A stretch of 64,000 nucleotides of DNA from JAXGXJ01 sp050943595. GTDB lineage: Bacteria; Actinomycetota; Thermoleophilia; RBG-16-64-13. The position numbers and the translations under genes are program-made. Under the pieces are notes generated by a model, which was not told where the DNA came from, made no database searches, and worked only from the letters and a program-made list of their open reading frames with translations. Positions 46,685 through 54,876 of the stretch are shown here, one piece after another. Each line of letters begins with the position of its first letter. Position 1 is the first letter of the stretch. The stretch lies in NCBI GenBank assembly GCA_050943595.1, contig JBMNPM010000002.1:62001-126000 (forward strand), in the 5' to 3' direction.

Positions 46685-47044
46685 GTGATGATCGATGAGA
46701 TGCCCAATTTCTCCTATTATCGGGGCACCAAGAGACCCACCTTCGTCACTCGGACCGAGCTCGAGGCAGCCAAGCTCTTCGACTACTATCGTATCGCCTG
46801 GGATTACGAGCCGCGTATGTTCATCCTCGAGCAGGACGAACAGGGCAACATCACCGAGGCTTTCACACCAGACTTCTATCTCCCCGACCTTGACTTGTTC
46901 ATCGAGGTCACCGAGATGAAGCAGTCCCTGGTCACAGTCAAGAACCGCAAGGTGCGCAAGTTGCGCGAACAGTACCCCGAGATCCGCGTGAAGCTTCTCT
47001 ATCGCAAGGATTTCGTCCGTCTCGCGCAAAAGTACGGGCTGTGA
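46685..47044 (+). CDS. Small PD-(D/E)XK-like protein of unknown function
   Basis: 119 residues. The sequence AFTPDFYLPDLDLFIEVTEM followed by K matches the metal-binding core of PD-(D/E)XK nuclease folds (Asp, then Glu-x-Lys at about residues 68-79). The rest is basic (KNRKVRKLREQYPEIRVKLLYRKDF). Such small proteins may be nucleases or fold relatives without activity. It ends overlapping the hpt start by 4 bp, so it is co-translated with hpt. The function is not known to me. Confidence 0.7.
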   Translation: MMIDEMPNFSYYRGTKRPTFVTRTELEAAKLFDYYRIAWDYEPRMFILEQDEQGNITEAFTPDFYLPDLDLFIEVTEMKQSLVTVKNRKVRKLREQYPEIRVKLLYRKDFVRLAQKYGL

Positions 47045-47619
47045 GCACCGGCACACCAGAATACCTGCACGGTGACCACGTGGGCGGGCTCTTCATGAGT
47101 GCTGAGACCATCGCCGCACGCGTACGGGAACTGGGTGCTGAGATAACCAACGATTACCGGGGCCAGGATCTGTTGCTCATCTCTATCCTCAAGGGTGCCG
47201 TGTTCTTCATGGCCGACTTGGCCCGTGCCATCGACCTACCTTTGGAGATGGACTTCCTCGCCATCAGTTCCTACGTACAGGAGCACAATGAGGTGGGTAA
47301 AAAGGCCATCCGCTTTCTCAAGGACCTCGATCAGCCGATCGAGGACAAGAACGTCCTCATAGTCGAGGACATCATCGACACAGGCCTCACCCTCCATTAC
47401 ATCATGAGGTCGCTTAGCCTGCGGCGACCACGTACGCTCGAGGTCTGCACGCTACTCGACCGCCCCGAGCGGCGCCTGATTGACATCACCGTCCGCTATC
47501 GCGGCTTTGCGGTCCCCGATGACTTCGTCGTAGGCTACGGTTTCGACCACCGCCAGTCGTACCGCAACCTGCCCTACCTCGCTTATCTGCAGGTCGATCC
47601 GCAACAAGGGCTATTCTAG
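47041..47619 (+). CDS. hpt: Hypoxanthine-guanine phosphoribosyltransferase
   Basis: 192 residues, salvages hypoxanthine and guanine to IMP and GMP with PRPP. The PRPP-binding motif NVLIVEDIIDTGLTL near residues 105-119, ISILKGAVFFMADLARAI and the base-binding FVVGYGFD are typical. It starts with GTG at 47041 overlapping the previous gene's stop (GTGA). It is followed 4 bp later by a hydrolase gene. Confidence 0.95.
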   Translation: MSTGTPEYLHGDHVGGLFMSAETIAARVRELGAEITNDYRGQDLLLISILKGAVFFMADLARAIDLPLEMDFLAISSYVQEHNEVGKKAIRFLKDLDQPIEDKNVLIVEDIIDTGLTLHYIMRSLSLRRPRTLEVCTLLDRPERRLIDITVRYRGFAVPDDFVVGYGFDHRQSYRNLPYLAYLQVDPQQGLF

Positions 47620-47623
47620 ATAG

Positions 47624-48388
47624 ATGCACATCTCGCCCGTCAACCTACTGTCCTCCACGCGGCCGGGGGAGCCTGCCACTCTCAAGTTGGCGGCCACCCT
47701 TTACATACCCGCTACGCCAACCGCCGGCTCCACACCGGCCGGCAGTAGACCCCCGGGGCTGGTGGTCGGTCACGGAGCCGGGAGCCGGCGAACGAACCAC
47801 GATGAGTTCTGCCGCGAGTGCTGCACCAACGGCTTCGTCGTGCTGGCGCTCGATTTTCGCGGCCACGGCGAGAGTGGCGGGAGGGCGGATGGCCCATTGG
47901 AGCAAGATATCTTGGCAGCAGCCCGCTACCTGCGCACGGCCCCAGGTATTACAGTCGGCCCGTTGGGTTATCGGGGGTCGAGCATGGGTGGCTTCTACGG
48001 CCTCAAAGCGGCACCTGAGGCCGCCTTTGCCGCCCTGGCCCTGGTCTGCCCTGCCGGCGAAGACGTACTTCTCGCCCACTTGACAAACGATGAAACCGTC
48101 AAGTACACGGAGGAAGAAGGAGCGACGCGCTGGGATGGTGCGCTGCTACGCGCATATTTCAGAGAGCAGGACAGTATGGCGCTGGCCTCATTGGTCACAT
48201 GCCCCGTCCTCCTCGCTCATGCACGCGGGGACGAGGTCGTGCCCTTTGATCACTCCCTACGGCTGACGGCCGCTCTGGCGGGAGAAACAACCCTGCTGGC
48301 CCAACCCGGAGGTTCTCACACCACAGCCCAGCACGACCCCGCCGTCCACCGGCTCACCCGGCAGTGGCTGTGGGCCCACCTGGCCTGA
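47624..48388 (+). CDS. Alpha/beta hydrolase
   Basis: 254 residues, alpha/beta-hydrolase fold of the dienelactone-hydrolase or acyl-peptidase-like type. The nucleophile elbow is GYRGSSMGGFYG (Ser near 119), the Asp is in LAHARGDEVVPFDHS (~205) and the His is in PGGSHTTAQHD (~230). No signal peptide is visible. The substrate is unknown. The ATG follows the hpt stop by 4 bases, giving a three-gene plus-strand operon. Confidence 0.85.
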   Translation: MHISPVNLLSSTRPGEPATLKLAATLYIPATPTAGSTPAGSRPPGLVVGHGAGSRRTNHDEFCRECCTNGFVVLALDFRGHGESGGRADGPLEQDILAAARYLRTAPGITVGPLGYRGSSMGGFYGLKAAPEAAFAALALVCPAGEDVLLAHLTNDETVKYTEEEGATRWDGALLRAYFREQDSMALASLVTCPVLLAHARGDEVVPFDHSLRLTAALAGETTLLAQPGGSHTTAQHDPAVHRLTRQWLWAHLA

Positions 48389-48445
48389 CCTGCTGCGCGC
48401 ATCACACCGGTCGTGTCGTGCATGATGCGCCCTCGTGCCCCCTTG

Positions 48446-48784
48446 TCACTTGATGCACTGAACGTACCTGTAGAAGACCTCGAAAGCCTTCTCCATGACT
48501 TTTGGATCGAGTTCCCCGTCAATCTCGCCCTCAAGACAGTCCTTCATGCGCGTGCTGATCATTCGAATACCTACCTGATCGAGAGCCGAGCGGACCGCCG
48601 AAAGCTGCGTGAGCGTCTGTTCGCAGTCTTTACCCTCCTCGATCATGCGTCGGATGCCGCGCACCTGCCCCTCGATCCGCGCCAGTCGATTGAGGATGCG
48701 GTTTTGTTCCTCCAAACCGGCGTGCCTGAGGTTCACCCCATCTGATACCACTTCAAACCTCCTCGCCGTTCGTGTCGTCTTCAT
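48446..48784 (-). CDS. CsoR/RcnR-family metal-responsive repressor
   Basis: About 112 residues from ATG 48784, CsoR-family all-helical repressor. LNRLARIEGQVRGIRRMIEEG and CEQTLTQLSAVRSALDQVG are diagnostic. In copper-type CsoR the ligands are Cys-His-Cys; here Cys54 and Cys83 are present, but the His four residues before the second cysteine is Arg79, and an extra Cys110 lies near the C-terminus. It may therefore sense another signal (other metal, formaldehyde or sulfur species). No obvious target gene is adjacent; it converges on the hydrolase gene. Confidence 0.85.
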   Translation of the reverse strand: MKTTRTARRFEVVSDGVNLRHAGLEEQNRILNRLARIEGQVRGIRRMIEEGKDCEQTLTQLSAVRSALDQVGIRMISTRMKDCLEGEIDGELDPKVMEKAFEVFYRYVQCIK

Positions 48785-48882
48785 CCTACCTGGACGGCCG
48801 AAAAAAGACGATGATGTGGGCACAACATGTGGGCACAACAACGGGATCTATCATGCGGGCTGCCGGGTGCCCGGGCGCCTCA

Positions 48883-48905
48883 ACAGGCTGCTGAAATACG
48901 AAGCT
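48883..48905 (-). repeat. Terminal fragment of dispersed repeat
   Basis: CAGGCTGCTGAAATACGAAGC closely matches the terminal inverted repeat of the MITE-like element seen in full at 584 and 42781. Only the end is recognisable, between the CsoR-family gene and tRNA-Gly. Confidence 0.5.
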
Positions 48906-48961
48906 TCCTAAGGTGAGGTGGGCAGGACGACGCCGGCAGATGGGCGTATGGGGAGAAATGG

Positions 48962-49034
48962 AGCGGAGTACGGGGCTCGAACCCGCGACATCCAGCTTGG
49001 GAAGCTGGCACTCTACCAACTGAGTTAACTCCGC
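48962..49034 (-). tRNA. tRNA-Gly (anticodon CCC)
   Basis: Minus strand, 73 nt, starting GCGGAGTTAACTCAGTTGGT. The acceptor GCGGAGT pairs with ACTCCGC, discriminator T. The anticodon arm CCAGC-TTCCCAA-GCTGG gives CCC, and the T arm has GGTTCGAGCC. CCA is not encoded. It lies downstream of mutM. Confidence 0.95.
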
Positions 49035-49102
49035 TCGGTCACCGAGCAGCTCCGGTGGGCCATTCATGATACCACACCGCCCATGGCGGCCACGTATGCT
49101 CT

Positions 49103-49954
49103 TCAGCGCTGACAGCCTGGGCAGTGTGCCGTCCCCCGCCCGGCAATCACCGTACGCAGCAGAGTCTCTCCACACCGGCTACAGACCAGTCCCTGCCTGC
49201 GGTAGGCCTGCAGGTGCTCTTGGAAACCGCCTGGTCTGCCCTCCGTATCTACGAAGTCCGATAAGGTGCAGCCGGCACGCTGTATGCCTTCCTCTAGACA
49301 GCGTCTGATCTCGCCCGTCAACCGAGCCACCTCTGAAAAGCTCAGAGAACCGGCCGGACGCAATGGGCTGATCCCGGTCCACCAGAGGATCTCGTCGGAG
49401 TAGATGTTGCCGATACCGGCCAGGTGGCGCTGGTCGAGCAAGAAGGCCTTAATGGGGACGCGCCGGCCGTACAGGCGCTGCGTCAGGTAGGCGGCATCCC
49501 AGTCGCCCAGCCAGGCGTCAGGTCCGAGACCCCGCAGGCGGGGTGCGGGACCATCCGCCGTCAAATGCAACCGGCCGAACTTGCGGGTATCGCGGAACTC
49601 CACCCGCGTGATCGAGCCACCGGGACCCTCCAACCGAAACAGGAAGCGTGTGTGCGAGTGGAGGCTCACAGCCGGCGACTCCTCGCCGCTCATCTCACAC
49701 ACTAATACCTGGCCGGTCATACCCAAGTGCAACGTGAGGTACATCTCGGTCAGGCCGCCCAGGCGAATGATGATGAACTTACCCAGCCGGGAGACCTCCT
49801 CCACCCGAGCACCGGGAAGAAATGAGCGCAGGTCGTCCTCGCCACAGTCGCGCAGCATGGCAACCTCTACCGCATCCACGGAGGCGACAACGAGCCCGGT
49901 GATAGCCCGGGCCAACTGCCGCCTGACCGTCTCGACCTCGGGAAGCTCGGGCAC
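49103..49954 (-). CDS. mutM: Formamidopyrimidine-DNA glycosylase
   Basis: MutM/Fpg, about 283 residues, removes 8-oxoguanine and formamidopyrimidines and nicks the abasic site. The start is GTG 49954, giving M-P-E-L-P-E-V-E; Pro2 is the catalytic nucleophile and must become the N-terminus, which rules out the longer frame to 50038. The helix-two-turn-helix contains GIGNIYSDEIL, and the C-terminal zinc finger is CSRCGETLL...CPGC with QR at the end. It starts 11 bp after argS. Confidence 0.95.
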   Translation of the reverse strand: MPELPEVETVRRQLARAITGLVVASVDAVEVAMLRDCGEDDLRSFLPGARVEEVSRLGKFIIIRLGGLTEMYLTLHLGMTGQVLVCEMSGEESPAVSLHSHTRFLFRLEGPGGSITRVEFRDTRKFGRLHLTADGPAPRLRGLGPDAWLGDWDAAYLTQRLYGRRVPIKAFLLDQRHLAGIGNIYSDEILWWTGISPLRPAGSLSFSEVARLTGEIRRCLEEGIQRAGCTLSDFVDTEGRPGGFQEHLQAYRRQGLVCSRCGETLLRTVIAGRGTAHCPGCQR

Positions 49955-49965
49955 AGGCGGACGGC

Positions 49966-51657
49966 CTACATACTCTCGGGCGCCGTCACACCTATCAGGT
50001 CGAGACAGCGTGCGATGACCCTCTTGCTCACCAGGCACAGAGCCAAGCGTGAGGAGGCCAGGGCCGGATCCACACCGATGACCCGGCAGTGCTTGTAGAA
50101 GACGTGAAAATCTCCGGCCAGGTCTTGAGCGTAGGCTGCGATACGATGTGGGGCACGTCGCTCAGCGGCTTCCTGCACGACGGAGGAGAATTCCTCCAAT
50201 CGCTTGATCAACCCGCGCTCGTAGGGCGATGAGTACACGGTGGCATCATCCGAGACCCTGGCTACGATCTCAGCCGGTACGTTGCGAAGGATACTGGCGA
50301 TGCGGGCATGTGCGTACTGCACGTAGTAGACCGGATTCTCCTGCGACTGCCGGCGGGCCAGGGCGATGTCGAGGTCCAGCGTCTGGTCGGGCGACCGCAT
50401 GATGAGAAAGAAGCGCGCGGCATCAACCCCCACGGCCTCCACGACCTCCGCCAGGGTGACCATCTCTCCACGGCGGGTAGACATCTGCCGGAGCTCACCT
50501 TCCTCGAGCAGATTCACGAGTTGCCCGATAATGACCTCCAGCACACCGGAGCGCCCGGTCAAGATCTCCACCGCGGCCGTCATGCGGGGGACGTATCCAT
50601 GATGATCGGCACCCCAGATGTTGATGAGATGGTCGAACCCTCTCTCCAGTTTGTTTTCGTGGTAGGCGATGTCAGCGGCAAAGTAAGTGGGCTGGCCGTT
50701 GCTGCGCACGAGCACCCGGTCCTTATCGTCTCCGCGCGCGGTAGTCCGCAGCCAGATGGTGTCGCCTTCTCGATAGGCCTCACCGCCCGCCAACAGGCGG
50801 TCGATCACCTGATCCAAGCGACCTCCTTCGTGGAGGGTCGTCTCGCTAAACCAACAGTCGAACTCCACGCCAAAGTCCTCGAGCTCGGTGCGCATGGTCT
50901 CGAGCATCAACGCGCAGCCACGGGTCCGGAAGAAAGCAATGGTGTCACGGACATCGGGATCAGCCGGCCACTCGGTGCCCTCAGCAGCCCGCTGTAGGGC
51001 CGGGAGCCAGCGATCCCCGGCTTCTTTCCTCACCGTCGTCGCCACGTCGACGACGTAGTCCCCATGATATCCATCCTCGGGTACCGGCAGATCCACCCCG
51101 AAGGATTGCGCGTACCGGGCGGCCACACTGCAGCCAAAGCGGTCCATCTGCCGGCCGAAATCATTGATGTAGAACTCGGTGGCGACCTTGTAGCCGCCGA
51201 ACACGAGCAGACGGCGCAACGCGTCCCCGTAAGCCGCATACCGCCCATGCCCGGCGTGAAGGGGGCCGTTGGGATTGACGCTGACGAACTCAAGATTGAT
51301 CCGTGGATGCTCGCCGACGGGGCCCGCGCCGATACGGTCGCCCTCCTCCAGCATCTGCCTCATGGCCTGGGTGAACGCTTTGGCACTGAGAGTGAAGTTC
51401 AAAAAACCCGGGCCGGCTATGTCCACCTTCTCGACCAGGGCCGACAGCGCTGGGTCGTTCAGCAACCGCTCCCGCAGCTGCTCAGCAACAGCACGAGGCG
51501 GCTGCCGCAGAGATTTGGCCACCTGCATGCAATAGGGCGTGGCGTAGTCCCCATACGCCTCTTGCGCCGGGCGCTCCAGTTCGCAGACCGGCGCTCCCTC
51601 CCAGCCGTTCTCAGCCGCCCATTCCTCTACCACTTTTCGGATCTGCTTTACAAGCAC
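49966..51657 (-). CDS. argS: Arginyl-tRNA synthetase
   Basis: ArgRS, 563 residues, class I synthetase charging tRNA-Arg. An N-terminal Add-1 domain, the HIGH-type motif NPNGPLHAGHGRYA near residues 132-145, FYINDFGRQMDRFG and a C-terminal DALR anticodon-binding domain ending IARCLDLIGV are clear. The KMSKS loop is degenerate (LRQMSTRRGEMVTL), which is common in ArgRS. It sits upstream of mutM; a partial repeat element lies before it. Confidence 0.95.
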   Translation of the reverse strand: MLVKQIRKVVEEWAAENGWEGAPVCELERPAQEAYGDYATPYCMQVAKSLRQPPRAVAEQLRERLLNDPALSALVEKVDIAGPGFLNFTLSAKAFTQAMRQMLEEGDRIGAGPVGEHPRINLEFVSVNPNGPLHAGHGRYAAYGDALRRLLVFGGYKVATEFYINDFGRQMDRFGCSVAARYAQSFGVDLPVPEDGYHGDYVVDVATTVRKEAGDRWLPALQRAAEGTEWPADPDVRDTIAFFRTRGCALMLETMRTELEDFGVEFDCWFSETTLHEGGRLDQVIDRLLAGGEAYREGDTIWLRTTARGDDKDRVLVRSNGQPTYFAADIAYHENKLERGFDHLINIWGADHHGYVPRMTAAVEILTGRSGVLEVIIGQLVNLLEEGELRQMSTRRGEMVTLAEVVEAVGVDAARFFLIMRSPDQTLDLDIALARRQSQENPVYYVQYAHARIASILRNVPAEIVARVSDDATVYSSPYERGLIKRLEEFSSVVQEAAERRAPHRIAAYAQDLAGDFHVFYKHCRVIGVDPALASSRLALCLVSKRVIARCLDLIGVTAPESM

Positions 51658-51773
51658 CTATTTTCGCTCCTTGTCAGCCGCGGTCCGGAGACACGCCCAC
51701 AAGAGTCTCCAGCCTGGTTATATCGGACCCGGTCATGTTGACCTGCGGCCGATGGCAATGATCGTATCGCCAG

Positions 51774-51852
51774 CTTAGGCGGCTGCTGAAAAACGAAGCC
51801 TCGGCCGCCAGAACGTGTTGAGCAGCACGATAGTACGTCATCGGTCCCCGCG
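51774..51852 (-). repeat. Half copy of dispersed repeat, copy C
   Basis: On the minus strand this matches the right half of copies A and B: ACCGATGACGTACTATCGTG, then CTGCTCA, a GTTCTGG core and the end TTCGTTTTTCAGCAGCC. The left half is missing, so it is truncated. It lies between rlmH and argS, which are co-directional. Confidence 0.75.
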
Positions 51853-51881
51853 CCCACCACGGCCCTCAGTGATCATGGCCC

Positions 51882-52343
51882 TCAATGATGGTAGGGCTCT
51901 CCCCTCTCTATACGTAGTGCCCTGTAGAGTTGCTCAAGGACGATACAACGGGCCATCTGATGGGGAAAGGTCAAACTCGACAGCGACCACCGAGCATCCG
52001 CGGACGCTAGCACCGCGTTATCAAGTCCTGCGGCACCACCAAGTATAAACTGGAAGTGGCTGTGGCCATGCAACTTCTTGTCCGCCAAGAAGCTACTCAA
52101 CTCCTCTGATGTATACCGATTGCCCTGCATGTCGAGGGCAATGGTGAACGCCTGCGGGCGCAAGATGGCCAAGAGGGCCACTCCGTCTTTACTCCTCGCC
52201 TGATTGTCGCCCAGAGAGAGGGGTGACTCGGCGACCTCGAACACCTCCAGGGACAGATAGGGACGCACCAACTTCTCGTAGTGTTGCCATACCGTCTTGT
52301 ATTCTCGACTGAGCCTGCCCACGCAGACGAAGGTGGCGCGCAT
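51882..52343 (-). CDS. rlmH: 23S rRNA pseudouridine-1915 N3-methyltransferase RlmH
   Basis: RlmH, 153 residues, SPOUT-class methyltransferase that modifies pseudouridine 1915 of 23S rRNA in the assembled ribosome. The SPOUT knot reads FILGGAAGLDNAVL near residues 103-116, followed by SLSSLTFPHQMARCIVLEQLYRALRI, both diagnostic. An alternative start is not needed. It is upstream of argS with a repeat fragment between. Confidence 0.95.
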   Translation of the reverse strand: MRATFVCVGRLSREYKTVWQHYEKLVRPYLSLEVFEVAESPLSLGDNQARSKDGVALLAILRPQAFTIALDMQGNRYTSEELSSFLADKKLHGHSHFQFILGGAAGLDNAVLASADARWSLSSLTFPHQMARCIVLEQLYRALRIERGEPYHH

Positions 52344-52491
52344 GACTCGATTTTACCCTACTGTACACCCCCTCCGCGGGAAGCCCGCTCTGAGGCCCCG
52401 TGGAGCGGCATGGCGGCCACTCTGGACAAACCCAAGGCCGGACGATACATTCGTGCCACTCGCACAGGTCCTACTCGGGAGGTCGTCATAC

Positions 52492-53094
52492 ATGAATGGA
52501 AAAGCTGAAGAAGTCCGAGCAGTAGTGAAGGACGTGACTGCCAACCCCGCGCCCTTGGGGCTACTGGGATTCGGCATGACCACCATCCTTCTCAATATCC
52601 ATAACACGGGATACTACGGACTTAGCGCAACTATCCTCGCCATGGGCATCTTCTACGGCGGCCTCGCCCAGATCATCGCGGGCATCATGGAGTGGAAGAA
52701 GAACAACACCTTCGGCACGGTCGCCTTCACGTCGTACGGCCTGTTTTGACTGACCCTCGTCTACCTTCTCCTGGCCCCCGACAAGGGCCTTGGCGATGCC
52801 ACCACGGCCGGTTTTATGGGATGGTATTTCTTCTTCTGGGGTCTGTTCACGTTCCTGATGTTCATCGCCACGCTGCGCATCAACCGCGCACTACAGCTGG
52901 TCTTTGGGACCCTTTTCATACTGTTTTGGCTGCTCGCCATTCGTGACTGGACCGGCAGCGAAGTGATCGGCAAGATCGCGGGTTGGGAAGGGATCATCTG
53001 CGGTCTTCTTGCCGTCTATGCCGCTATGGCGCAGGTGCTCAACGAAGTCTACGGACGCGTGCTCCTGCCGCTGGGGCCGTACAAGAAAAAGTAG
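52492..53094 (+). pseudogene. satP: Acetate transporter (SatP/YaaH) interrupted by TGA
   Basis: A 201-codon gene of the GPR1/FUN34/YaaH acetate-succinate transporter family with six predicted helices. The N-terminal signature NPAPLGLLGFGMTTILLNIH is intact and the frame runs unbroken from ATG 52492 (GGGAGG upstream) to 53094, except for TGA at 52747-52749. That codon falls right after SYGLF, where family members carry a conserved tryptophan (FTSYGxFW). A TGG-to-TGA change is the simplest cause: sequencing error, nonsense mutation or read-through. The downstream half (LTLVYLLLAPDKG onwards) is well preserved, so any decay is recent. Confidence 0.88.
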
Positions 53095-53116
53095 CAGAAG
53101 TCGTTATGGGGCCGCG

Positions 53117-54028
53117 TTATGGGGCCGTGTGTCCAGAGGGATCGGTGCCGGGACGCCGATCCCTCTGTTCTTGTCCGGGAGTCAATCGGCCCACCCGCGT
53201 TCTAAGACGCCGGACCACACCCCGTTCGGGAGCGAAGAGGAAGACGAGCACGAAGATGAACGTAGCCACCAGCACCATCGCTCCGCCTGTGGCCACATCT
53301 AAGTAGTAGCTGGCATACAGACCTCCGATGGCCGAGACCACACCTATGGCGGCCGACACGGACATCATGACCGGCAGCCTTCTGGTCAGCAGGTAAGCGG
53401 CTGCCGGCGGGGTGATGAGCATGGCGGCTACAAGCCCCACGCCCACCGTGCGTAGTGACACCACGATGGTGACGGCCAGCATGACCAGCAGACCGATGCG
53501 CAGAGCATGCACGCGCAGACCTAGGGTTCGTCCGAGGATAGGATCGAACGACACCACTAAGAACTGCCTGTACAGCAACACCACTGCGAGCAACACCAGC
53601 AGGCCCAATAAACCACTGATCCACAGGTCGCCGGCCGTGACCCCCAAGACGTTCCCGAAGAGCACATGTGTGAGATCCACCGCGTAGCTGTTCATAGTGC
53701 TGATCAACACCACACCCAGAGCGAGGGCACCGGCGAAGAACACACCTATGGCCGTATCCTCGCGAATGGTCCCGGCCCGGGTCACGTATCCGATACCCAC
53801 CGCCACCAATAGGCCGGCCACCAGCGCTCCGGCTAAGAGGTTCACACCCAGCAGATATGCAGCGGCCACCCCGGGTAGAATGGCGTGGGCCAGCGCGTCA
53901 CCGAGGAAGGCCATTGATCTGAGAACCACGTAGCAGCCCAAAACCGCGCATACGACACCGACGATGAGTGACGCCAGCAAAGCCTTCTGCATAAAGACAA
54001 GGGTGAAGGGATCGGTGAGCCATCCCAT
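53117..54028 (-). CDS. Metal ABC transporter permease (ZnuB/MntB type)
   Basis: About 303 residues from ATG 54028, an ABC-3 family permease for zinc or manganese with around eight membrane segments, such as ALLASLIVGVVCAVLGCYVV and VVSLRTVGVGLVAAMLITP. The conserved LGDALAHAILPGVA and TVGVGLVAAMLITPAA-type loops are present. A longer frame to 54130 would add an Arg-rich leader over the ATPase end. The start overlaps the ATPase stop by 1 bp. A hairpin serving the opposite strand lies inside its 3' end. Confidence 0.9.
   Translation of the reverse strand: MGWLTDPFTLVFMQKALLASLIVGVVCAVLGCYVVLRSMAFLGDALAHAILPGVAAAYLLGVNLLAGALVAGLLVAVGIGYVTRAGTIREDTAIGVFFAGALALGVVLISTMNSYAVDLTHVLFGNVLGVTAGDLWISGLLGLLVLLAVVLLYRQFLVVSFDPILGRTLGLRVHALRIGLLVMLAVTIVVSLRTVGVGLVAAMLITPPAAAYLLTRRLPVMMSVSAAIGVVSAIGGLYASYYLDVATGGAMVLVATFIFVLVFLFAPERGVVRRLRTRVGRLTPGQEQRDRRPGTDPSGHTAP
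53134..53167 (+). terminator. Terminator-like hairpin after satP, inside permease 3' end
   Basis: CAGAGGGATCGG, a 10-base loop, CCGATCCCTCTG, then TTCTTG on the plus strand: a perfect 12-bp stem. It lies 39 bases after the satP stop and overlaps the coding end of the convergent permease gene. A 13-bp tandem repeat (GTTATGGGGCCG) lies just before it. Confidence 0.7.
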
Positions 54029-54876
54029 CACCGCGCCCCCTCTCCGCCCGCCTCCCCGTGGTCGGAGGCAGGCCCATCTACATGCGCGTACTCGTGCTCC
54101 CCGTCGGACCGGTCGTGAGCTCCACAACACTGATCGACTACAATGGAAGCACCATCTATGACCATCATCTGACCGCCGAAAGCCGCCTGTAGATGCTCCC
54201 GCTTGAATACCTCACCCGCCTGTCCGGCGCCGATGAGCCGTCCGTTCAGGAGAACCACCTGATCGAATCTACGTGCCGCCAGATCCAGGTCATGGGTGGA
54301 AACGAGTACGGTGACAGAAGCAGCCCGGAGTTCGGTCAGAAGCCCGAGTGTAGCCTCCTTCGTAGCGAGATCGACTCCAGTGAAGGGCTCGTCGAGCACC
54401 AGAATGTGTGGTTCTTGAGCCAGAGCCCGGGCCAGAAAGACCCGCTGTTGCTGACCACCGGAGAGCTCTCCGATGGGCCGGTCGGCCAGGCCGGCTATCC
54501 CCATACGTTCTAGACAGCGCCTGACCACCTGCCGGTCGGCGGATGAAAGTCGACGGAGCCACCCCCGCCTCCCGTAGCGGCCCATGGCCACAACATCGTA
54601 GACGGTCACCGGAAAACGCCAGTCGACTTCTTCCCGCTGTGGCACATACGCGATGGGATCCCGGGAGTGGGACACGGGCCGGCCGTGTATGAGCATCTCG
54701 CCCGCATACAGCGGCAGGAGCCCCACCATGGCCTTGAAGAGGGTAGACTTCCCGGCCCCGTTTGGTCCCACCACGGCCACCTGCGCACCATGCGGGATGG
54801 CAAGTGAGATCGAGTCTAAGGCGATCCTAGTGCCGTAAGCCACGCTGACATTCTTCAGTTCGAGCAGATCTGTCAA
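54028..54876 (-). CDS. Metal ABC transporter ATP-binding protein
   Basis: 282 residues, ABC ATPase of the zinc/manganese uptake class. Walker A GPNGAGKST is near residues 37-45, the Q-loop is YVPQREEVDWRFP, the signature LSGGQQQR and Walker B ILVLDEPFTGVD are intact. The C-terminal ~30 residues are rich in His, Asp and Glu (CCGAHDRSDGEHEYAHVDG), a possible metal-binding tail. It overlaps the substrate-binding gene by 4 bp and the permease by 1 bp. Confidence 0.93.
   Translation of the reverse strand: MTDLLELKNVSVAYGTRIALDSISLAIPHGAQVAVVGPNGAGKSTLFKAMVGLLPLYAGEMLIHGRPVSHSRDPIAYVPQREEVDWRFPVTVYDVVAMGRYGRRGWLRRLSSADRQVVRRCLERMGIAGLADRPIGELSGGQQQRVFLARALAQEPHILVLDEPFTGVDLATKEATLGLLTELRAASVTVLVSTHDLDLAARRFDQVVLLNGRLIGAGQAGEVFKREHLQAAFGGQMMVIDGASIVVDQCCGAHDRSDGEHEYAHVDGPASDHGEAGGEGAR

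Noticed and set aside
49955..50038. Longer start for mutM
   Set aside because: The enzyme needs a proline next to the initiator methionine, which only GTG 49954 gives.
52747..52749. Whole-genome recoding of TGA as tryptophan
   Set aside because: Many genes here end in TGA, with stop/start overlaps such as tldD/tldE and uvrA/hflX, so TGA is a normal stop. The satP TGA is better seen as a local lesion or error.
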